NCBI GenBank assembly: GCA_029876055.1
Contig: CM056878.1
Location: 1,054,001-1,118,000, forward strand
Direction of reading: 5' to 3'
From: Madurella fahalii
Lineage: Eukaryota; Ascomycota; Sordariomycetes; Sordariales
DNA: 64,000 bases
Part shown: one piece after another, positions 55,395-64,000 of the stretch
How positions within the stretch are numbered: the stretch's first letter is position 1
Layout: every line of letters begins with the position of its first letter
Notes under the pieces: generated by a model
What the model was told of the DNA's origin: nothing
Databases searched by the model: none
The model's input: the letters and a program-made list of their open reading frames with translations, nothing else
Made by a program: the position numbers and the translations under genes

Positions 55395-58300
55395 AAAAAT
55401 CAGTAGTAATGCAGCATCGTCAATTATCCCCGATTAACAAAGACAAGGGTAAAAGGAGAAAAAAAAGTCAAGCCGCGGCCTCAATATCCGTATCATCGTC
55501 AAGGCCTGAGACCCCTAGTCTCTGGCGTACAGCCTCATTCCTCCGGCTGGGCGGCTGGGTGGGAAGGGGGAGCGTGGCTAGTGGAAGTCGTTGTGGCCCG
55601 GGCTCTATAGAGTGTAGGATCTCCAGACAATGGCTTCGCTGGCGTGAGTTTTGCCTATACGGTTTGATTGGCTTGTCGAAGTAGAGTTATAAAAGCGGCC
55701 GAAACGTACAGTGCAAAGCGGTACCTCACGCCCAGCAGGTCTGAACACCCGAGACTAACCCAACCGTCGACAGCTTTGCATCCCCGCGGCGGATACCTAG
55801 TGGAGCCTGCGAAGAGCAGGTTCAACGGGAACATCGAAGCGGAACTTGTGACGTGATAACCTCGAGCCCGCTCTCTCGAAGTCAAGGAACGGTAACAGCC
55901 TTACTATAAATTTAGCTTAGCTCCGTGCTATGAGGTGCTAGAGATAACTCTTCATCGATCATCACGCATCTGCGGGGTTCTAGCCAAGAGCAGAACCCAC
56001 AGATCCAACAGCTGCTCTCTCGTTTTATCTGACCAGCATCTTCAATGTATGGAGGCCAACGTCAGAGCCAAAAAGCAAGTGAACCAGTTTGTTGCGGTCC
56101 CACTATCACTGCATATACCATACAGTATTCTAGACGGAGAGCCGGCTTTTGCCGCTCACTATCTCCCTTATCTGATTGAATATCAAACTTCTCAATTAGA
56201 ACAGTTGATAGTGGTTTCGTAGCGGGTACGTTGCCAACTAGGGTTTCCAATTCTCTCGTGCTTTCGCTCACACCGACGGGGCAGTTCAAATCACTTTTAG
56301 CCGCTGCCTCCGTGATTATCGCATAACTACTGTCCACGCCCCCTGTCTAAATAAGCGCTTGGGAACTTCCTTATACCTTCTCCTGATCGCTAGCGCTGAG
56401 CGACTAGCAGCCTTACGATAGATCTTAAGCGCAAATGATAGATTCTTCGACACAGCAACCAAGGGTGGTCTGATGAAGGTCAATGCATCTTGATTGATCC
56501 AGCTAATAAGTTCGAGATTGGCTGCTAGCAATCTCATCCTTCATCGGCTGAGGTTCAGCTGGCGTCACGTGCCTTACGAGTCACGTGTGTTTCCTCTCGG
56601 TATCCGGATTGTGTATCAATGAAGCGAAACTCCAATGTCGAACAATAGGAAACGGTAGCCCACTAGAGTTACATAGACTCGGGATAACTGGGAATTGTTC
56701 CAGCCACTTTCTGTATATCTAGGAACCCCAAAGAGCATTCAAAGCGACTGCTGCGATTTTACGACGGCTGAGGCCCTCAAACACGCCTGACCACAACACA
56801 TCGGACTCAAAGCAACAGCCACTTTGCTGGGGTGAGTCAGAGCCTGTGTCGCAGACCGGTCTGCGGCACACAATTAGTCGTACGGCGCCTTATCTGCCAG
56901 TTAGCATCGTCGACAAGGCGGTGCACCGTGGCAATACCGGTTGGCACAAGCAGTTCGTCTTCCAGCGATTGGGTGTCGGCAACCGTCTCTTGGAAAGCCC
57001 AAGAAAGCCTTTGCACCAATCGACCGAGATCTTGTGTGATGGGGTCTGGTAGAGAAAGTGATCGGAAAAGGACCGCGGGGTGCCTTTGTCTCCCTCCCCG
57101 TTTGACCTGTCGCCCCACGGGCTTACGAAATGTGCGTCGCTTATTAGTCAAATCAAATCACAAGGTAGCGTTTGCTTTCCGTGGTTATGACGCAGACGAG
57201 CCGAGCCTCTTCCAGGAAGGGAAAACGTTACAGAGGAACCGGAGGGCAATCCCGGGTAAAGCAAACATATGCAAAGAAGACATCCATTACCAGGCTCGGC
57301 TTCTGTCGCACAACTTCAGGGTCTCGAAATGGGCCAAGAAACGGGGGATTCTCCCCCGATACAGGCGTATATTACCCGCAAAGAGCAGGCCATTTCTATG
57401 CTGCCTTTTCTCGACGCCGAGTTGGGAATAACACATGGTGATGCCGGTCGTTTGTTGCGACCTAAACCCAAACGGGGTTTCCCGCCAATGTTTCGTGGTT
57501 CCGGATCCGGTGTGGAGCGCGGCTCTGTCTCCTCCCGCCCTGGGCCCCGGCCTGGCCATTGACATGTCCAACACTACTCCCCACGCAGCAACGCATTGAT
57601 ATGCCTAGGAAAGGAAAGGAAAGAGGAGGGAAGACCTGGGAAAGTGGGAAATACGTAAATGGAAAAAGCGAAAAAAATAAATAAATAAAATAAAATAAAA
57701 AAGCAGTTGGGACATGGCTCCCACCCAGGCCTTTCCCTGATGTGGATCTTGATCCTGGTTGCCTAAGTGACTGTTCCCGCTAGGCCAATACATGACTCTG
57801 GAGAAAGTCGCACAGCTGCTGGTAATGCTGCAATATGGGACGAATTAATGTCTGCAGTTACTTGAACAAGCAGGGATCCTGCGGAGGGTTTCTTTTAGAG
57901 ACTGTGTTTGATGTAGCAGCTGCAAGTAGAAGGCATGTGCTGGGACGATCGAGCCCGGCTCGCACTTAATGTTCCTGGGGGTGTCTCGAGTAGCTGACGG
58001 TGCAGAGACGACAAAGAAAATGGCTGTTTGGATGCCAGGATAACCTGGTTAGCTCACCTGGTAAGAGGAACAATGGAAAAACCCCGGAGCGACAATATGA
58101 GCTGTGGCTTTTAAGTTGTCTCGAAAGGGCCTTTCTGCAGCGGACCACACCAGGCCGGACTCGACCGGGCTGACCCCACGCCACCGTCGGTGGGCCTTTC
58201 TGGAGAAGCACGGACGAAGGAAGCTTGGAGGAGCACATGTCTTGGGCCTAGACTGGTTGCAGTACACCGGCAACCCACACGAAGAAGGCGGATCGAGGAA

Positions 58301-59434
58301 AATTGAAACTGCCGTATTTGCCCTCCCCGTTCTATCGGGAACACTCTGCCGGTGCCGTAGTCTACGAGGCGAAGTCTCGCTTAGCGTGTGCGTTCAGAGT
58401 CTTCGCTAGATTCCTTAGTCGCTTGACATCAAGTACCTACCTGTGCGAGAAAGCATCCGCGGACCCGCCTATTTGACGGCTTCGTTTGACACAACAAACT
58501 TATATTAACCAAGGTAGCCCGAAAACGGGCGCCGCGCTATCGCGGATTCTATCCCGTTGCTGTGTGGATCCATCTGACTGGTTTGTGTTGGTTGTTGCAG
58601 CACGAGTTGACATTGTGTGGTGGTAGGTATCTCCCACAGTCCACCGAAGAAGCCGCTAAATCCGAACCAAGCGTGGCAGCGTGTGAGAAGTGTCCGCTTA
58701 GTGAGGTGGGCGGATGACGAACCACCTGGCAGAGGTACCCTAACCGCAAATTAACGTGTGGTTGGTACGAAATACCCAAGTTTTCCCGGCACCTTCCCTG
58801 CCCTTTCGTTTTTGGTGTGCGCTGTAAAACCAGGCGGCGCACACGGCCCCCTCCGCTTCCCTCGCCATCTGGGAAGCAAAGTACCCCCAAAAATTTTCTG
58901 GCGCTTTCCTACCTCTTTTTTTTTTCCCACCATCCTTCTCACAACCACCTTGTGAAAAGCCCCAGGGAGGAGTCTGTCTCGGATCGACGGATTCCCTTGT
59001 TTCTACACATAATATCTCTTGTATTTCTCCTTCTCGGGATTCCACATCCGGAGAACAGAGATCTACATCTCCACTCTCCCGTCTTAATTGCGAAACCTTT
59101 GGGCCACACAGGATTTCCGGTCCCGTTGCTCTTGGTCGCCTCGACAGGTTTTTTTTTTTTTTCTTTTTTTGCGCTAAAACCACCACACTCTTTATCATAG
59201 AGTTTTCTGTCGCCCAACCACCCGAACCGTCGAGTGTTAGCGGCATACCTAGAATCAGGCCGAGAGAGACGAAGTCTTGCGTCAGACATTCATTTCCCTT
59301 TCTGTCTGCGCGACACGCCGGATCCGAGATTCGACGTGGGATTTTGACCCGACATCTCGCCTTCGCACAACCCGAGTTGGACATCCACGCAACCACGAGA
59401 CAGGACAAGGCTTTCGAGTCACCCGATTCCCCTT
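55395..59434. other. 4-kb stretch with no recognisable gene, upstream of the eIF4G gene
   Basis: No confident gene on either strand. The right end (about 58,740-59,434) is pyrimidine-rich with T-runs and is probably the eIF4G promoter and leader. The part around 56,060-56,540 is less GC-rich and holds short protein-like minus-strand frames of unknown status. No tRNA or repeat element was identified. Confidence 0.5.
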
Positions 59435-62400
59435 ATGACTTCCACTGCGAGTCAACCGAATCAAAACCCGGCGCCAACCCCTTCCGCTCCCGCAGCCCCG
59501 TCGTATGCTTCCGCAGCCGGTGCGAACAAGAAGCCTACATCAACGACGCCGCTGATCGCGACGGGTTCTCATCCGCCCGTGGTGGTTGGCTCCTCTGCGC
59601 CCGCTGCCCAGAATGGCAAGCCCTCGACTGGCCCGCCGTTGAACGGCAGACCCAACATTACGCCGGCGATCCCCGTTGCTGCTCCGCCCGTTGCTCGTGG
59701 CAGCGCAATCGTCAATGGGGGAGCCACCGACCATTCCCGGAAGAGCTCGGTTACCATCAGCGCCAATGCGCCCGCCGGCCACATCGCAAACGGCGGTCCC
59801 GTCGGCGGCCGCAGCTCCATCCAGTTCGGTTTCGAATCGTCCCCCGCCGTGGCTCACAGCACGCCCCAGATGGGCGGCGCCGCGCCGATTCCTATCCCTG
59901 GAAGCGGCAACCCCAGAATTCCTTCCCCGGCAAATTCGCCATCGCCCATCCCGCAGATCCCCCAGCAAAGCGGCGGCCAACGGGCGCCAGCAATGTCCCA
60001 GGTGCCGCCTCCCACATTCGGCAGCTTCCCCGGCGATAACGATGTGAGTGTTCCTTGCGTCGTGCCCACAATCTTTGGTTCTCCGTTCCGTTGCTAATCG
60101 CCCCGTGTTCAGCGTCACCTTAAGCAGCACAATCCGGTGGCCATGGGCCAAAGCCCCCATGTCCGGCGCGACTCGCAGGCATCTACCCACGGCGAAGGCG
60201 TTGGCCATGGTGGCCCAGGACATGGTCGAGGCGGCTACCAGGGCCAAGGTCGCGGCCGCGGAAACTTCAACCCGCAATACAACAACTCAACCATGGGCTA
60301 CCCACCCCTCCGGAGCTTCTCCGGTAACAACGCGGGCCGAGGCGGCGTGCCGCCGTACCACCAGGGCCGCGGCGCAATGCAGCAGTTCCCTAACTCTCCG
60401 CAACCCCCGCGTGCGAGCCCGGCGGCCACCCCGACTATGTCTCATGGGACACCCAACATGCCCCCGGCCTCCGTAATGCCTCCGCCAGGGCCCCACTACT
60501 ATCCAAATTTATTCCCCCAACAAGTAAAGTCCCCCATTATTACCAACGAACATCCCGCATTCAAGTCAAACAAGAAGATCAAGGGGACGCGTCGGGACTC
60601 GGAGAAGGCTCATCCTCATCTGCGAGCTCCCGGCGCTTCACAGAAACAGACAGGCATGGAATTCACCAACCGGTCGCGGCGCCAAACCAAGCGTTGGGAC
60701 CCAGCGGTGGATTGTCATCAGGATTTCGACGGCGGCACACCCCCGCCAGAGTATTCGGATGTCACCCCTGCCTACTACAACTTCCAACCGGGACGCCCCG
60801 TCCCCATGCTTGCCCCTCCTTTCATGGGACCCATTGACTTGTCGCCAGAGAGTGGCGCTTTTGAGAAGCTGCTAACCGCAAATAAAACGCAGATTCCTCC
60901 TGGTGCTTATGGCATGCCGCCCGATTACCGTATGACCTATCAGCCGTACCCCAACCAGCAGATGCCGCAGATGCAACAGATGCAGCAGATGCCGTACATG
61001 CCACAGCACCCCCAGTTCCCCCCCGCTGCTCACGCACAGTTTGCCCCTCCCTCGTATGGACCAGGACAACCGTCAGCTCCGCCCATGTCTCGTAACGCCT
61101 CGCAGGTTTCGGACCGGCCAGTGTCGAGTACCGGACAGAATCAAGCACCTGCCATCGCCCAGGGCACTCCGCAGCAACAGCCGGCGCAAGCGGCACGCCC
61201 AGCCATCGTCTCGTCCTCGACATTTGCTCGGCCGCCCAAGAAGAGCGCGGCGATCGTGATCAAGGACTCAGAAGGTAATGTTGTCGACTTGGCTGCGGCG
61301 AGGAAGACCCCGGCCTCTCCGTCGCCGAGCATTCAGCAGTCCAAGACACCCCCCGCCGTTGCGCCCAGCCCGACCCCACCGCCCAAGTCATCAACGCCGT
61401 CTCACGGACGGACCGAGAGCACTGCTACCAACAAGACAGCGGAACAGGTGCGGAATGAGTTCAAGGACGCGGTTCGGAAGACGGCAGACGCTCCATCGGA
61501 CGCCAAGGCGAAGGAAGAGGAGGCCGCCAAGGCTGCAGAAGAGAAGGCCGCTGCCGAGAAAGCCGCCGCTGAAAAAGCTGCTGCCGAGAAGGCTGCTGCC
61601 GAGGAAAAGGCCAAGGAGGAGCGTCGGAAGGAGGAGGAGCGTCTTGAGGCAGAGAGGAAGGCAGCAGAGGAGGCAAAGGCGGCGGCAGAAGCCAGGGCGA
61701 GAGAGGCGGCAGAAGCCGAGGCCAAGGCCAAGGCAGAGGCAGAGGCAAAGGCAGAGGCAGAGGCAAAGGCCGCCGCCGATGCCGCCGCCGATGCCGCTAA
61801 GCAGCAGGAGAAGAAGGACGAGAGCAAGTCGTCCGGCCCTGGTGAGATGACCGACGAGGAGCTCGAACGTATAATCCGTGAGATGGAGGAGGAGGATGCT
61901 CGCCGTGAGAAGGAACAAGAAGAGATCTCAGCCAGGAAGAAAGCGCAACAGGAAGAAGAGAAGAAACGCCGCGAGGCTGAGAAGCTCAACAGCGCTGAGA
62001 ACGATCGGAAGCTTCGTGAACAGGAGCGAGAGATGGAGAGAATCGAAGAGGAGCGCGAGCGACGGCGCAAGGAGAACGAGGCCAAGGGGCAGACAGAGTC
62101 AATGGCCGACCTGCTTGCCAAGAAGATCGATGACTTCAAATTGTCCGACAAGAAGGAGACGGCCGAGAAACCGAGCAGCCCTGCTGATTCGACATCGGCG
62201 GCCGCCAGCAAACCGAGTGCGGCCGACAAGTCCAAGACTAAGCCCGTCCCTCTAAACTTGACGCCTCTCAAGACGACACCGGTCGAGGCGCCCCAGCCCA
62301 GCGCAGCTCTCCAGTCCCTCCGCTCCGCCCGCTTCTTACCTGGAGTGGAGTACAACATCTACCCCGAGGGCATTGCGTCGCCCAATCCTGCGCTCAACTC

Positions 62401-64000
62401 TGCCGTCCATAAGAAGGGCAAGATCTTCAAGTATGACGCGCAGTTCCTTCTCCAGTTCCAAAAGGTCTTCACCGAGCAACCGTCGGTGGAATTCCACCAG
62501 CAGGTCAAGACACTCATTGGGGATACCGACGGCTCCCGATCTGCGTCTGCTCGTACTCCTGGCGCCGGTTCTGGCAGGCAAGGTTCTCGCGCCGGCCCCT
62601 CATCTGCGTTCCCCGGCGGAGCCATGGGCCAGTTTGGGGCAAAGACCCTTCCCCCCGGAACCACTTCAGAGCAGCGGTTCGCCATGTCTCAAGGCAATAT
62701 GGCCAGACCCATGGGTGCTATGGCTCCCTTCAACCGCCCCGGTGCCTTCCCCGGCCAGCTGAGCCGGACGCCCTCCTCGGGTCCCGCCGGCCTGCCTTCT
62801 CCCCGGACCGGAAGCAGGCGTGTTGGCAGCAAGAAGGCCGAGACGCAGGCTGCTAAGACCATGCCGCTCACTCATGGCCAAGACGTCAAGCCTATCACCG
62901 TGTCGGAAACAGGTTGGAAGCCTACCAGCATCGGCAATAAGGCTGCCCAAGCGCCCACGGCTGTTATTGCGCAGGGCGGCCATCTCGAGCCCGCAATGGT
63001 GCAGCGCAAGGTCAAGGCAGCTCTGAACAAGATGACGCCCGAGAACTTTGACAGGATCTCGGATCAGATCCTGGTCATCGCTGGGCAGTCAAAGAACGAG
63101 CAGGATGGTCGCACGCTCCGCCAGGTCATCCAGCTCACGTTCGAGAAGGCCACCGACGAGGCTCACTGGGCGTCCATGTATGCCAAGTTCTGCAAGCGCA
63201 TGCTTGAGACCATGAGCCCGGAGATCCGCGACGAGAATATCCTCGACAAGCAGGGCAATGTCGTCTGCGGTGGCGCTTTGTTCCGGAAGTACCTCCTGAA
63301 CAGGTGCCAGGAAGAGTTTGAGCGTGGCTGGAAGGTCGACCTCCCCAAGCCTAAGGAAGGCGGGGACAAAGAGGCAGCCCTGTTGTCGGATGAGTATTAC
63401 ATTGCCGCCGCCGCCAAACGGCGCGGCTTGGGTCTCGTCCAATTCATTGGCGAGCTCTACAAGCTTGGCATGCTCACGGAGCGCATCATGCACGAGTGCG
63501 TGCGCAAGCTCCTCGAGTTCCAGGGCGTGCCGGATGAGGCCGAGATTGAATCTCTCACCAAGCTGCTCAAGACGATCGGCGGCAACCTGGATAGCGGCGA
63601 CAAGGGCCGGGGCATGATGGATGCCTACTTCCAACGCATCGACAGCATTATCCATCTCCCCGAGTTGCCCAGCCGTTTAATGTTCATGCTCATGGATATT
63701 ATTGACCTGCGGAAGGCCGGTTGGGTCTCCAAGGAGGCGAACAAGGGCCCGAAGACTCTCGAAGAAGTTCGAGCTGAGGTATGTTCATCTTGTATGCGGT
63801 CTGCTTACCATGAGACTAACATCGTTGATAGGCCGAGGCGCAAGCTGCACAGAAAGCAGCCGAGAATGCGCGCAACAGCCAGCGTGGCGGTCCGGGAGGC
63901 CGGCCGCCTGGTGCCCGGGGAGATACAAGGAACTTCTCGTACAGCAACCCCATCCCTAACCAGGTCGGCATCGATGACCTCCGGCGGCTCAAGGTTTCAT
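59435..64000 (+). CDS. Translation initiation factor eIF4G (partial at window edge)
   Basis: Scaffold of the cap-binding complex eIF4F, bridging eIF4E, eIF4A and poly(A)-binding protein. Exons 59435-60043, 60113-63778 and 63832 onward are open to the window end; the 3' end lies outside. The N-terminus is Ser/Pro/Ala-rich (MTSTASQPNQNPAPTPSAPA), followed by an RG-rich stretch (GRGGYQGQGRGRGNF) and Gln/Met/Pro-rich sequence. A long Ala-Lys-Glu helix follows (KAAAEKAAAEKAAAEEKAKE). An eIF4E-side motif region has FLPGVEYNIYPEGI and KIFKYDAQFLLQFQKVFTEQ. The MIF4G domain begins near 63,000 (VKAALNKMTPENFDRISDQI) and includes RTLRQVIQLTFEKATDEAHW and FIGELYKLGMLTERIMHECV. Exon 2 may contain a further in-frame intron (60524-60892). 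Confidence 0.95.
60524..60892 (+). other. Candidate in-frame intron (exitron-like) within the eIF4G exon
   Basis: Starts GTAAAG and ends GCTAACCGCAAATAAAACGCAG, a good branch site and acceptor. Its length (369 nt) is a multiple of three, it has no in-frame stop, and both ends are in phase 0, so retained and spliced forms both stay in frame. The 123 encoded residues look unlike the flanking low-complexity eIF4G sequence. Confidence 0.45.
61500..61800. repeat. Ala/Lys/Glu-coding degenerate repeats in eIF4G
   Basis: Degenerate units such as gaaaaagctgctgccgag and aaggcagaggcagag encode KAAAE and KAEAE repeats, a long charged helix between the disordered N-terminus and the eIF4E-binding region. 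Confidence 0.7.

Noticed and set aside
56832..57431. 199-aa plus-strand frame in the gene-empty interval
   Set aside because: Begins at an ATG-poor context, no recognisable domain, composition rich in Cys/Arg/Ser typical of random frames.
61402..62358. 318-aa Ser/Ala-rich minus-strand frame
   Set aside because: Antisense of the Ala/Lys/Glu repeat region of eIF4G.

Overview
The window reads as nuclear DNA of a filamentous ascomycete, most likely a Sordariomycete and possibly Sordariales/Chaetomiaceae. The evidence is GC-rich coding sequence, many short introns (about 47-100 nt) with GT..AG ends and CTAAC/CTGAC-like branch sites, CAG-rich microsatellites inside regulatory genes, and typical Pezizomycotina genes (NoxR, Vid21, sphingolipid C9-methyltransferase). 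The species is inferred from gene content and gene style only. I saw no tRNA, rRNA, intact transposon or CRISPR array.

Layout, left to right: a Rictor/Ste16 TORC2 subunit (730-5250, -); urate oxidase (6804-7824, +); mitochondrial ribosomal protein uL13m (8189-8829, -); the copper chaperone for superoxide dismutase (9611-10769, +); a 4-kb gap; the NADPH oxidase regulator NoxR (14756-16633, +); a FAR1-type zinc-finger protein (19332-20762, -); a small unrecognised coiled-coil protein with a GC-AG intron (21510-22034, +); ribosomal protein eL34 (22401-23133, +); and an NDUFAF3-like complex I assembly factor (24001-24980, +).

Then come sphingolipid C9-methyltransferase (25623-27408, -), a GH13 maltase (27923-30075, -), the splicing factor Spp2 (31059-31985, -) divergent from the NuA4 subunit Vid21 (33042-37812, +), the 60S biogenesis WD40 protein Mak11 (38321-39847, +), an INSIG-family ER protein (41878-43305, +), a LON-domain RING protein (44331-45938, -), an unrecognised 150-aa protein (47137-47653, +), THO complex subunit 1 (47853-50459, -) divergent from the helicase Aquarius (50866-55394, +), a 4-kb gap, and eIF4G (59435 to the window edge, +).

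There is no operon or biosynthetic cluster; the genes are mostly housekeeping. A loose theme of RNA biology runs through the right half (Spp2, Vid21, Mak11, THOC1, Aquarius, eIF4G), including two head-to-head pairs. The most unusual item is the THO1 gene: its reading frame continues into a guanylate-kinase-like domain whose ATP-binding P-loop is degenerate while much of the GMP-site signature remains. Other points are a uricase lacking the usual C-terminal SKL, an eIF4G segment that can be read as a stop-free 369-nt intron, a poly(A)19 leader directly before the INSIG start codon, and a GC-AG intron.

All exon boundaries were worked out by hand from splice consensus and reading frame, without transcript data.
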